Source of the DNA: Methanothrix sp.
Lineage (GTDB): Archaea > Halobacteriota > Methanosarcinia > Methanotrichales > Methanotrichaceae
Direction: 5' to 3'
Assembly (NCBI RefSeq): GCF_016706325.1
Contig: NZ_JADJJX010000001.1
Span: forward strand, 372,001 to 436,000
Length of the DNA stretch: 64,000 nt
Made by a program: the position numbers and the translations under genes
Notes under the pieces: model-generated
Database searches by the model: none
What the model saw: the letters and a program-made list of their open reading frames with translations, nothing else
What the model was told of the DNA's origin: nothing
Shown: in pieces, positions 25,977-35,011 of the stretch
Position numbering within the stretch: position 1 is the first letter of the stretch
Layout: the number at the start of each line of letters is the position of its first letter

Positions 25977-27647
25977 ATGAGCAGTTTCTTGAGCTTCGCC
26001 CAGCTCTGCCAGAGGGTGGAGGGGGTCTCCGGCTCCCTGGAGAAGATAGAGCTGGTGGCATCATTCCTGAAGGATCTGGATGATGATGAACTGGAGGTTG
26101 CCTCCGGGTTCGTTATGGGAGAGATCTTCTCGCCTAGCCTTGATCTGGTGATGGGCGTGGGGCCGAGCATCCTCTATGAGGCTATGGCCCGTGCCTGCGG
26201 ATGCTCGACAGAGAGGATCATGGAATGGCTCCGCTCCACAGGAGACCCGGGATTGGTGGCATCTATAGCGGTGGAGAATAAAAAGCCCATCGGATTTGCC
26301 GCCTTCATAAGACATGATCCTCTCTCCATCAAAGAGGTTCATCAAAGGCTCCTGACAGTGGCACGGGCCTCGGGAAAGGGAAGCCAGGACACCAAGGTCA
26401 AGAACCTGCTGTATCTGTTCAGCCAGGCCACTCCTCTGGAGGGGCAATATATCGCCCGCCTGGCGATAGAGGACATGAGAATTGGGGTTGGCGAGGGAGG
26501 GATGAGAGATGCCATTGCCCGCGCTTTCTCCCGCGATGCATCAGAGGTGGAGAGGGCCTACAATCTGACCAATGATATCGGCCTGGTGGCCGTCAGTGCT
26601 CGGCGGGGTACCCTCGCCGATCTGAGCGTGCAAATAGGCCGCCCCATCAAGATGATGCTGGCCCAGGTAGGAGAGGGGATCTCCTCCTCCATGCAGGAGC
26701 TGGGCTCTGCAGCGATCGAGTGGAAGTACGATGGGGCCAGGGTGCAGATCCACAAGGACAAAAAGAGAGTTCGCATCTTCTCCCGCCGGCTGGAGGATGT
26801 GACCAGATCCCTTCCCGAGATCGTCCTTCTGGCTCAGGGGGTCAGGGCAGATGAGGCCATCCTGGACGGGGAGGTGGTGGCCATGGGCAAGGACTCCAGA
26901 CCTCTGGCCTTCCAGGAGATCTTAAAGCGCTTTCGCAGAAAGTACAAAGTGGAAAAGCAGGCTAAGGAGACGCCGTTGCATCTATTTCTCTTCGATCTGA
27001 TATATCTTGATGGCAACAGCACCCTGGATCTGCCCCTGACCCGACGGCGGGAGCTGCTGGAGGGCATAGCCGATAGCTCGATACTGGCGGATCAGGTCAT
27101 ATCCAACAGCATCCAGCGGGCAGAGGAGATCTACCGCCAGGCGCTGGATAAGGGCCATGAGGGGCTGATCCTTAAAAATCCGCTATCTCCATATGCCCCC
27201 GGGAAGAGGGGCAAGAACTGGCTCAAGATCAAGCCGGTTATGGAGACCCTGGATCTGGCAGTGATCGGGGCAAGATGGGGCGAGGGCAGGAGAGCCAGCT
27301 TCCTGGGCTCATACCGGCTGGCCTGCCTGGATGAGGCCACGAATAAGCTTTTGGATATAGGCTGGGTGGCTACCGGCCTCACGGACGAGGCTTTGGCGGA
27401 GCTGACGGATCTGTTCCAGGATCTGATCTTGATGCAGAAGGGGATGGAGGTCGAGCTGAAGCCGGCGGTGATCTTCGAGGTGGCCTATGAGGAGATACAG
27501 AAGAGCCAGAGCTACTCATCAGGATATGCTCTCAGGTTCCCCAGATTGGTGAGGGTGAGAGATGATAAATCGCTGGAGGAGGCAGACAGCCTGGAGAGGG
27601 TGGCCTCCCTCTACCAGGGGCAGCGGGGGAGGAACAACTACATCTGA
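25977..27647 (+). CDS. lig: ATP-dependent DNA ligase
   Basis: 556 residues, the usual length of archaeal replicative ligases. The adenylated lysine is Lys250 in EWKYDGAR (KxDG motif); DGEVVAMGK and the later EGLILKNP and KIKP motifs III-V are present. The N-terminal DNA-binding domain fills residues 1-220. It joins Okazaki fragments and repairs nicks. It starts 45 bp after hom, behind a run of nine A. Confidence 0.95.
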   Translation: MSSFLSFAQLCQRVEGVSGSLEKIELVASFLKDLDDDELEVASGFVMGEIFSPSLDLVMGVGPSILYEAMARACGCSTERIMEWLRSTGDPGLVASIAVENKKPIGFAAFIRHDPLSIKEVHQRLLTVARASGKGSQDTKVKNLLYLFSQATPLEGQYIARLAIEDMRIGVGEGGMRDAIARAFSRDASEVERAYNLTNDIGLVAVSARRGTLADLSVQIGRPIKMMLAQVGEGISSSMQELGSAAIEWKYDGARVQIHKDKKRVRIFSRRLEDVTRSLPEIVLLAQGVRADEAILDGEVVAMGKDSRPLAFQEILKRFRRKYKVEKQAKETPLHLFLFDLIYLDGNSTLDLPLTRRRELLEGIADSSILADQVISNSIQRAEEIYRQALDKGHEGLILKNPLSPYAPGKRGKNWLKIKPVMETLDLAVIGARWGEGRRASFLGSYRLACLDEATNKLLDIGWVATGLTDEALAELTDLFQDLILMQKGMEVELKPAVIFEVAYEEIQKSQSYSSGYALRFPRLVRVRDDKSLEEADSLERVASLYQGQRGRNNYI

Positions 27648-27783
27648 TCGGAGATCTTCCCAATAATAAGCTTATTATCAACCTGATTGTGAAGCATATA
27701 CAACGAAGCGCAATACAATCAAGCAAAATACAGTCAAGCAGATGACACTTGGATAATAATGGATGGGCGAGGAGGTTTTTACG

Positions 27784-29070
27784 GTGATAACCAAAAGGCT
27801 GGTCGAGCTGAAGGATGAGGATCTGCATTCTCTTCTCTCCAGGGATGTGGGCATTCAGGATATCCTTCCTGCAGTAAATGAGATCGTAATGGAGGTTGGC
27901 TCGAAGGGAGATGAGGCTTTATTCAGGTATACAGAGAAGTTCGATGGGGCACATCTGAATGATCTGCGCGTCACCCAGGAGGAGATCGATGAATCATATG
28001 ACCTGGTGGAGGACAGGCTCCTTGAGGCCCTCTCCTCGGCGGCAGATCATATCTTCTATTTCCACAATGAACAGAAAGAGCATGAGCTCTGGATGAGCGA
28101 GGCCTCTCCCGGGGTGCTGGTGGGCCAGAAGGTCGTCCCCCTGGACTCTGTGGGGGCGTATGTCCCCGGGGGCAGGGCGGCCTATCCCAGCTCGGCTCTG
28201 ATGACAGTCATTCCCGCCAAGGTGGCGGATGTGCCCAGGATTGTGGTCTGCACCCCGCCCCAAAAGGATGGATCGATCAATCCCCTGACTCTGGCTGCTG
28301 CAGATATGGCGGGAGCGGACGAGATCTACAAGATCGGCGGAGCGCAGGCTATAGCGGCCATGGCCCTGGGGACAGATAGCATTGAAAGGGTGGACAAGAT
28401 CGTGGGGCCGGGCAATGTCTATGTCACTGCCGCCAAGATGCTTATCAGAGGCTCGTCGGAGATCGATTTTCCCGCCGGACCGAGCGAAGTTCTGATCCTG
28501 GCCGACAGGACGGCCGATCCTGGGGTTATAGCTGCTGATATGATCGCCCAGGGGGAGCATGATCCCAAGTCGATCTCCGTCCTCGTCTCCCTGGATGATC
28601 TCCTGGCCAGCGCTGTGGCCGAGGAGCTGGAAATTCAGGTGGAGGGAACTGCCCGCTCTGAGATCGCCAGGCTGAGCCTGGAGAGCAGCGCCGTTCTGCT
28701 GGCGGACGATATGGATGAGGCGCTGGACTTCGTCAATGCCTTTGCCCCTGAGCATCTGGAGATAATCACCCGGGAGCCGATGAACGTCCTGAGGTCCATT
28801 CGCAATGCTGGAAGTGTGTTCCTCGGAAAGTACACCCCGGTGGCAGCAGGGGACTATGCCAGCGGAACGAATCACGTGCTTCCCACCTCCGGATATGCCC
28901 GGATCTTCTCCGGCCTGAATGTGGATCACTTCGTCAAGAAGATCACCCTGCAGATGATCACCGATGAGGGGCTGCTGGGGCTTGAGGATACCATAACCAC
29001 TCTGGCCGAGGCGGAGGGGCTGATGGCCCATGCCGAGTCGGTGAGAAGGAGGCTGGAGCCGCGAGCCTGA
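27784..29070 (+). CDS. hisD: Histidinol dehydrogenase
   Basis: The enzyme oxidises histidinol to histidine, the last step of histidine synthesis. Family signatures present: GAYVPGG(R)AAYPS, GPGNVYVTAAK, DFPAGPSEVLILAD and the catalytic Glu-His in NAFAPEHLEI, followed by GSVFLGKYTPVAAGDYASGTNHVLPT. An in-frame ATG at 27763 gives a longer form, but GTG 27784 has GAGGAGG at 8-nt spacing and is the better start (about 428 residues). Confidence 0.95.
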   Translation: MITKRLVELKDEDLHSLLSRDVGIQDILPAVNEIVMEVGSKGDEALFRYTEKFDGAHLNDLRVTQEEIDESYDLVEDRLLEALSSAADHIFYFHNEQKEHELWMSEASPGVLVGQKVVPLDSVGAYVPGGRAAYPSSALMTVIPAKVADVPRIVVCTPPQKDGSINPLTLAAADMAGADEIYKIGGAQAIAAMALGTDSIERVDKIVGPGNVYVTAAKMLIRGSSEIDFPAGPSEVLILADRTADPGVIAADMIAQGEHDPKSISVLVSLDDLLASAVAEELEIQVEGTARSEIARLSLESSAVLLADDMDEALDFVNAFAPEHLEIITREPMNVLRSIRNAGSVFLGKYTPVAAGDYASGTNHVLPTSGYARIFSGLNVDHFVKKITLQMITDEGLLGLEDTITTLAEAEGLMAHAESVRRRLEPRA

Positions 29071-29113
29071 AGCGGCCGGCCTGACTGCTGATTATGATCG
29101 CCTCTGGACTTCT

Positions 29114-30001
29114 TTGCAATTGCAAGATCTGGATCTGATCGTGTCCGAGCATCTTTTGGAGATGGCTGGGGCCCGGGTCAGGGTCCGGGATGGGGAGGTG
29201 GAGGTTCTGACTGAGCCTGCCATACGCTCCTGCCCCCTGCGCCGGGATCTGTACGGCATCGATAAAGAGAGCAAAGAGACTGTCAAGAAGGTCTTGGAAG
29301 AGCATATGGCAGAGCTGGGCATGTACGGCCCGAGGAGAGTGCTGGAGCTCGAGAACAAACCGGTGAGCTTCGGAGCCTCGGAGATCCTCTCCGATGCCCT
29401 CACCGAGGGGCTCGTCGATGCCGCAGTGCTGGTCTGCGAGGGAGCGGGAACGGTGGTAGTGGCGAAGCCAGAGGTTCTGCAGGCCATCGGGGCTCATATG
29501 ACAGGGCTGGTGAGGACAGAGCCGATAGAGGAGATCCAGGCGGGCCTGGAGGATAGAGGCTGCATCCTGATCGACAGACGGGGGAGGGTCGACCAGATCC
29601 AGGGCTTTGAGAGAGCAGCAGAAGCAGGATACAGAAAGATTGCTGTAACCGTGGCCGGTCACAGGGCAGATGAGGCTATAGAGCTGAGGAAGAGAAAGAG
29701 AGCTATGGGAGCCGGGGCCGCGATTCTAGCCGTTCACACCACGGGCATAAGCATAAGCGAGGCTCAGGTTCTGGCGGAATGCTGCGACCTGGTCTGGTCC
29801 TGCGCCTCCCGGGCGGTGCGAGAGGTGGTGAGAGGAAGGGCGCTGATGCAGATTGGCATTGCCATTCCCGTCTTCGCCCTCACTCCAATGGGAAAGAGGC
29901 TGATACTGAACCGGGCGATGCATTTTGATGGCCCGCTGCTCCTTCACCGGGCGGGCCTGCCGCTGATGCCGGAGGGAAAGCAGCCAGAGCCACTGGTTTA
30001 A
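29114..30001 (+). CDS. Methanogenesis marker protein 8 (DUF2099)
   Basis: About 295 residues matching the DUF2099 family restricted to methanogens: RSCPLR near the N-terminus, VDAAVLVCEGAGTVVVAKPEVLQAIG, then GRVDQIQGFERAAEAGYRKIAVTVA. The biochemical role is not established. The start is uncertain: TTG 29114, TTG 29120 and GTG 29141 are in frame and none has a strong ribosome site. It follows hisD by 43 bp on the same strand. Confidence 0.85.
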   Translation: MQLQDLDLIVSEHLLEMAGARVRVRDGEVEVLTEPAIRSCPLRRDLYGIDKESKETVKKVLEEHMAELGMYGPRRVLELENKPVSFGASEILSDALTEGLVDAAVLVCEGAGTVVVAKPEVLQAIGAHMTGLVRTEPIEEIQAGLEDRGCILIDRRGRVDQIQGFERAAEAGYRKIAVTVAGHRADEAIELRKRKRAMGAGAAILAVHTTGISISEAQVLAECCDLVWSCASRAVREVVRGRALMQIGIAIPVFALTPMGKRLILNRAMHFDGPLLLHRAGLPLMPEGKQPEPLV

Positions 30002-30054
30002 TCTATCCTAATCCTAACCGCATGATCATTCAACCCCTCCCGATCCGTATTGAG

Positions 30055-32181
30055 TCATAATCCATCAATCAGGCTGCGGGTCATATTGATGCTCTGCTTA
30101 GCCAGATCGTTCTTGGGATTGATCTTCATCACCCTCTCGAAGGCCAAGAGCGCCTCATGAAGCTGGCCCTGGCCGGCCAGAGATATTGCAAGGGAGTACT
30201 GAATGAGTTCGTTCTCCGGATCAAGGGCGGCAGCCCTCTGGAAGCTCTCTGCAGCCCGGTCTGCCTCTCCGCAGCTCTCCTGAGCATAGCCCAGCTCCAG
30301 CCACAGAACAGGGTCATCAGGAGAGAGCCTGGTCGCATTCTCGAGGGCCTGCCTGGACTGGCTGTGCCTGCCCAGGAGCCTGTACACCTGGCCCAGGTTG
30401 TACCAGATGTCCGCAGAGGCCGGGGACAGATTTGCTGCTTCTTGCAGGCTTGCTGCTGCCTCATCATATCTTCCCAGGGCCGCCTGCAGGCTTCCCAGGT
30501 TGGACCGGGCAGCCCAGTTCTCCGGATCGATGGTGAGGATATCTGAGAAGCACTGCAGGGCAAAGGAGATATTGCCAGCGCCGGCCTGGGCCAGGCCCAT
30601 CCCCATCAGGCTTTCTGTCCCATCTACCTCCAGGCCAAGGGCGCTCTCAAAGAGAGAGATGGACCGGGCATACTCCCCCCGGGCACAGAGGATGCCTCCC
30701 AGCCCCCTGTAGCCCCGCGGGCTGGGGCCTGCCGCCTGGGCGGCCTGATAGTAGCCCCAGGCTTCATCCAGCCTTCCTCTCTGATAGAGGGCATCTGCCA
30801 GCCCCAAGAGGGCGTCCTGGTTTTGTGGCTCGATATCCAATGCCCTCGTGAAGCTCTCTATAGCCGGATCGATATCATTTTGCTGCAGCAGTATCTCTCC
30901 CCTTCCCGTCCAGGCAAGGGTGCAGTTGGCATCCTGCTTGAGAAGCTCCCCGTAATAGCGCAGGGCCTGGCCCGATCCCATGAGATCCGACTGCGCCCTT
31001 GCCATCCCCAGCAGGGCCATTGTATTCCCATGATCCTTCGCCAGGATGCGGCCGTAGACCTCTGCGGCCTGGGATGGGTCGCCCTTTTCTAATAATCCAT
31101 AAGCCATCTCCTGCAGGACCATGATGTTATCCGGCTCCTGTTCCAGGATCTGGCGGTAGCAGTCCAGAGCCTCATCCCTCCTCTTCAGGCCGTCCAGAGA
31201 TCGCCCTTTGCCGTAAAGGGCAGAGAGGTTGTCCCCATCTATCCGGAGGGCAAGGGAATAGCTCTCCAGAGCCGATGTACAGTCCCCCATCGCCAAGAGG
31301 AGATCAGCCCTGCCCAGAGCAGTCTCCATATCCTGGGGATCTATCCTGAGGGCCTGATTGAAGGCCTGGAGGGAGGCGTTCAGATCCCCCCTGGCGCGGC
31401 GGGCCAGGGCCAGTCCCCGCCAGGATTCCTTCTCCTCCGGCTCCTCCTCCAATGCCATCAGATAGCTCTCTTCCGCCAGATCATTCTCGCCTAACCGGAG
31501 GTGGCATTCCGCCCTGCCCCTCAGGGCGAGGGCGTTGCCGCTGTCCACCTCCAGCAGCCGGCTGAAGCTCTCCAGGGCCTCAGAATGACGACCCAGGGAG
31601 AGGAGCAGACTGCCCTGACGGGAGAGGGTCTCGCTCTTCTCGCCCTCCTGGGCCAGCGCCCTCTCATAGCTTACCAGGGCGCGATCATAATCTCCGAGCA
31701 TCTCCTGGGTCTGAGCCTTGCGGTTCCAGAGGGTTATGCTCCCGGGATCGAGGCGGAGGGCGTAGTCAAGGCATATCTGAGCCATTCTGTATCTTCCCGC
31801 CTCGATCAGTACCTCTCCTTTCAGGCTCCAGGCCTCCTTGAGGGACTGGTTCAGCCTCAGAGCCTGGTCAAGAGAGCGAACAGCCTCCTGAAGATATCCC
31901 AGCTGAAAGAGGATCTTTCCCCTGAGAAGCCATGCCTCAGCCTCTTCCCCCTCCATCTGCAGCGACTGGTTTATCCTCTCTGAGGCCAGGGAATAAGAGC
32001 CATTCTGGTAGAGGATCATAGCCTCTTGCAAATAGGAGCCAAGGGAAGGGTCAGAGCCCGCGCCACTGGTGGCAGCTAGAGCAGGGAGGGATTCGGATAC
32101 GAGGAGGGTGCAGGTCAAGAGAAGGCAGATTAACAGAAACCAGGCCCCGGTGGAGTGTTTTTCCATTGGCATCAGGATCAT
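30055..32181 (-). CDS. Exported or membrane-anchored protein with about 18 TPR repeats
   Basis: The 708-residue protein has a hydrophobic N-terminal signal/anchor (about 14-36, ending ALAA) and then continuous 34-residue TPR units (AEAWLLRGKILFQLGYLQEAVRSLDQALRLN...) to the C-terminus. Such proteins are scaffolds for protein complexes, here outside the membrane. Partner unknown. The TPRs are diverged, unlike the near-identical ones at 16.9-17.7 kb. It is convergent with the marker 8 gene and lies behind an AT-rich repeat. Confidence 0.85.
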   Translation of the reverse strand: MILMPMEKHSTGAWFLLICLLLTCTLLVSESLPALAATSGAGSDPSLGSYLQEAMILYQNGSYSLASERINQSLQMEGEEAEAWLLRGKILFQLGYLQEAVRSLDQALRLNQSLKEAWSLKGEVLIEAGRYRMAQICLDYALRLDPGSITLWNRKAQTQEMLGDYDRALVSYERALAQEGEKSETLSRQGSLLLSLGRHSEALESFSRLLEVDSGNALALRGRAECHLRLGENDLAEESYLMALEEEPEEKESWRGLALARRARGDLNASLQAFNQALRIDPQDMETALGRADLLLAMGDCTSALESYSLALRIDGDNLSALYGKGRSLDGLKRRDEALDCYRQILEQEPDNIMVLQEMAYGLLEKGDPSQAAEVYGRILAKDHGNTMALLGMARAQSDLMGSGQALRYYGELLKQDANCTLAWTGRGEILLQQNDIDPAIESFTRALDIEPQNQDALLGLADALYQRGRLDEAWGYYQAAQAAGPSPRGYRGLGGILCARGEYARSISLFESALGLEVDGTESLMGMGLAQAGAGNISFALQCFSDILTIDPENWAARSNLGSLQAALGRYDEAAASLQEAANLSPASADIWYNLGQVYRLLGRHSQSRQALENATRLSPDDPVLWLELGYAQESCGEADRAAESFQRAAALDPENELIQYSLAISLAGQGQLHEALLAFERVMKINPKNDLAKQSINMTRSLIDGL

Positions 32182-32211
32182 CTGCCAGCTCTCAGGGGAT
32201 ATAATTAACCT

Positions 32212-32302
32212 TCGAAAAAAAGGAGAATCAAAGGAGAATTAAAGAAGAATTAAAAGAGAATTAAAGGAGAATTAAAAGAGAATTAAAGGAGAATTTAAAG
32301 GG
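32212..32302 (-). repeat. AGAATTAAAGG tandem repeat between ribK and the TPR gene
   Basis: Six to seven copies of a roughly 11-12 bp unit (GGAGAATTAAA) with small variations. On the transcribed minus strand it reads CTTTAATTCTC repeatedly, with several T-runs, so it may end the ribK transcript in archaeal oligo-T fashion while also lying upstream of the TPR gene. Confidence 0.7.
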
Positions 32303-32311
32303 GATGGACTG

Positions 32312-32941
32312 TCACTGCAGGGTCAGTCTCACCTCATCGCCATCCTTCAGCTTGAGAGCATCTCTCAGCCGCAGAGGGGATATGACCTCCACCAGATCCA
32401 GAGGATAAGAGCTCCTGTCTGGGCGGATGATGGCCCCATCCTGGCCATTGATCTTTATCCTGTAGCACCTGCACCCACCATAGGTCCTCTCCTTCTCCTG
32501 GAATCCCTCAATGAGAACCTGATGGGGACCGGGATTGAAGGGATCGTCCAGCTTGATATTCAGTGTGCCCGGAAAGGGCACAAATCCGAGCTTCTTGAAG
32601 AACTGATTGCGATAGCCCTCGCGAGAGATGTAGTACTGCCCCTCGCCCAGGCCACCCACCACCCTCCCCTGCATGACTGTGCTCCTTTCCCTCTCGAAGA
32701 TATTCCTGTAATCCTGATACTCGGAGAGCAGCAGCAGCCTTCCGATCTCAGTGATCCTGATCCTCTGGCCTGAGCCCGTCACTTTGCGCTCGATGCAGCC
32801 CTTCCCCTCCAGAGAATATAACCTTCTGCTGGCGGTCTGCGGGCTGGAGAGCAGAAGCGAGGCCAGAGCAGAGCTGGATACTCTGATCTGACCGTGGAGC
32901 GCTCCCAAGAGCGCCAGATGCTTAAGTGTCTCGATATCCAC
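32312..32941 (-). CDS. ribK: CTP-dependent riboflavin kinase with N-terminal HTH domain
   Basis: The C-terminal 130 residues match archaeal RibK, which phosphorylates riboflavin to FMN with CTP: GRVVGGLGEGQYYIS, FPGTLNIKLD, and YRIKINGQDGAIIRPDRSSYPLDLVEVISP. An N-terminal winged helix (about residues 3-85) is common in euryarchaeal RibK and may bind DNA. A longer reading reaches 33037, but GTG 32941, behind a GGGGG stretch, fits the family's N-terminus (VDIETLKHLALLGAL) better, giving 209 residues. Confidence 0.85.
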   Translation of the reverse strand: MDIETLKHLALLGALHGQIRVSSSALASLLLSSPQTASRRLYSLEGKGCIERKVTGSGQRIRITEIGRLLLLSEYQDYRNIFERERSTVMQGRVVGGLGEGQYYISREGYRNQFFKKLGFVPFPGTLNIKLDDPFNPGPHQVLIEGFQEKERTYGGCRCYRIKINGQDGAIIRPDRSSYPLDLVEVISPLRLRDALKLKDGDEVRLTLQ

Positions 32942-33044
32942 TAATGAACCCCCTGAGCTTGAAGAGACGATTATCAGAGTGAACTGCCGCGTCATGAAGG
33001 GCGCGGCTGTCCGCTTAAAGCATAGCCGTCCGTCCATCCCGGAA

Positions 33045-33710
33045 CTAAGCCTTACGCCTTCGCCCTCCTCCCGTGGTCAGGATCAGGTAAATCGACTTGA
33101 AGGTGTTCCCGATGAAAAACCGGGGGGGCGTCCTCTTCCCTATGATCCTCGTCCTCCCCGCCCGGATGGCCTCTATCGCCTCTTCAGCATCTCCGGCATC
33201 GATCTCTGTGACACCCAGGCCGACGGTCTCGGCAAAATGAGAGTCGCTCCCTGCGACTGCTGGGAGGCGGCGCCTCCTCGCCTCGATCAAGGCGCGAGCA
33301 TTGGCTATGCCGAAGAGATGCTTGGAGTTGTAGACCTCCACTGCATCGCACTCCGGTATGCGTCCGATAGCATGGCGGAAGGGATGATATGGATGGGGGA
33401 CTATTGCTATCCCTCCCTGATCATGGGCCAGATCAGCAGTCTCCTCCGGGCTGAGCCCCCGGCGGGGCAGCTCGGATACTCCCAGGACCAGAAGATGGCC
33501 TTCCGAGGTTGTGACCTCCGCTCCGGGGATGAGGATCAGATCCAGTTTGTCCTCCCGGATGATCTTCATCGCCTGCTGAGATCCCCTCAATGTATCATGA
33601 TCGGTAATGGAGAGCCCGTCCAGATTCCGGCGGGCAGCAGCCCTCAGAATTGTCCTGACATCGTCCCGTCCATCTGAGCAGTTGGAGTGGATGTGAAGAT
33701 CAAACCTCAT
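33045..33710 (-). CDS. PHP-domain phosphoesterase
   Basis: The roughly 221-residue protein has PHP metal motifs in order: DLHIHSNCSDG, ITDHDTL, PGAEVTT, PHPYHP and the late SDSHFAE. PHP proteins of this TrpH/YciV type hydrolyse nucleotide or phospho-sugar esters with a tri-metal site. ATG 33710 overlaps the stop of the aconitase-family gene (ATGA), so it belongs to the acl operon; the metabolic link is unclear. Confidence 0.85.
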   Translation of the reverse strand: MRFDLHIHSNCSDGRDDVRTILRAAARRNLDGLSITDHDTLRGSQQAMKIIREDKLDLILIPGAEVTTSEGHLLVLGVSELPRRGLSPEETADLAHDQGGIAIVPHPYHPFRHAIGRIPECDAVEVYNSKHLFGIANARALIEARRRRLPAVAGSDSHFAETVGLGVTEIDAGDAEEAIEAIRAGRTRIIGKRTPPRFFIGNTFKSIYLILTTGGGRRRKA

Positions 33711-34954
33711 CTGCCAACCTCGGGGATGGCCAGACGGCCCTGGAGAGCAGAAGCAGCAGCAGTAGCAGGGCTGGCCAGATAGACCAGACCCCCTTTGCCC
33801 ATTCTTCCCGGGAAGTTCCGGTTGGAGGTGGAGACGCATATCTCTCCCTCCGCCAGAACCCCCATATGAGCTCCCAGGCAGGGACCGCATCCGGGAGGTC
33901 CGATCATAGCTCCTGCCTCCACCAGAGTCTGGATGATACCGCCTCGCAGCGCATCGAGCAGAACCTCTCTTGATGCCGGTATCACCAGGGTTCTGACTGC
34001 GACCCTCTTTCCCTTCAATATCCTGGCCGCCACCTCCAGGTCCTCCAGCCTGCCGTTGGTGCAGGTTCCTATGAAGACCTGATCTATCTCCAGCCCAGCC
34101 AATTCCGAGACCGGCCGGACGTTATCCACCCGGAAGGGGACTGCTACCTGAGGCTCAAGCTCAGTTATATCGTAATCGTATGTTTTCTGGTATGAGCCCG
34201 GATCGGAGTGGACAGGGGTGTAAGGCCGGCGGGCCCGGCCGCGGAGCCACTGCTCTGTCCTCTCATCCGGCGGGACGATGGCCGCCTTGGCCCCCATCTC
34301 CACACCCAGATTGCAGAGGGTCATCCTCCCGGATATGCTCAGATCCTCTATGGCGGGACCGGTATACTCGATTGCCTTGTAGGTGGCGCCATCTGCACCC
34401 AGATCTCCTATCACCAGGAGAGCGATATCCTTGGCAGAGACAGAAGGAGCTGCCTCTCCCACCACCCGCACCTCCAGGGTCTGGGGCACCCGGAACCAGA
34501 GCCGGCCGCTTGAGTAGATCTCGGCCATGTCAGTGGCTCCAACGCCAGTACCAAAGGCTCCAAAAGCGCCATAGGTGCAGGAATGGGAGTCAGCTCCCAC
34601 CAGGAGCAGGCCGGGAAGGGCGAAGCCCTGCTCGGGGAAGACCTGATGGCAGACCCCAGTACCGCAGTCGAAGAGGTGAGATATCCTCTGCTCTCTTGCC
34701 CACTCCCTCACCTCTCTTTGCAGATCGGCTGCAGTTTCATTGTTTGCAGGCACGATGTGATCGAAGGGCACAACCACCCTCTCCGGATCCCAGACCCTCT
34801 CCGAGCCCATCTCCCGGAAGGATCGGATGGCCAGGACAGATGTCCCGTCATGGGACATGGCATAATCTATATCCGCCTCCACGATCTCCCCGGGCTCTGC
34901 TATCCCGGGATGGCCGGAGGCACGGGAGAGGATCTTCTGGCTTATGCTCGCCAA
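33707..34954 (-). CDS. Aconitase/3-isopropylmalate dehydratase family large subunit
   Basis: The 415-residue protein carries the [4Fe-4S] cysteines in GTCTNGRLEDLE and GPPGCGPCLGAHMG, and the usual VGADSHSCTYGAFGAFGTGVGATD. The size fits the separate large subunits LeuC and HacA of methanogens. Position right after the ATP-citrate lyase genes suggests it acts on citrate (aconitase), but homoaconitase or isopropylmalate isomerase are equally possible from sequence. The small subunit is not in the window. Start is TTG 34954, with GAGGCGGG just upstream. Confidence 0.8.
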   Translation of the reverse strand: MASISQKILSRASGHPGIAEPGEIVEADIDYAMSHDGTSVLAIRSFREMGSERVWDPERVVVPFDHIVPANNETAADLQREVREWAREQRISHLFDCGTGVCHQVFPEQGFALPGLLLVGADSHSCTYGAFGAFGTGVGATDMAEIYSSGRLWFRVPQTLEVRVVGEAAPSVSAKDIALLVIGDLGADGATYKAIEYTGPAIEDLSISGRMTLCNLGVEMGAKAAIVPPDERTEQWLRGRARRPYTPVHSDPGSYQKTYDYDITELEPQVAVPFRVDNVRPVSELAGLEIDQVFIGTCTNGRLEDLEVAARILKGKRVAVRTLVIPASREVLLDALRGGIIQTLVEAGAMIGPPGCGPCLGAHMGVLAEGEICVSTSNRNFPGRMGKGGLVYLASPATAAASALQGRLAIPEVGR

Positions 34955-35011
34955 GTCCCGCCCGCCTCAGTGTTGCTCGCTCTCTCTCTCAAATGTCAGT
35001 CCTCCATCATC

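Noticed and set aside
27994..29031. 345-codon minus-strand frame across hisD
   Set aside because: HisD on the plus strand has all family signatures; the antisense frame is a by-product of codon bias.
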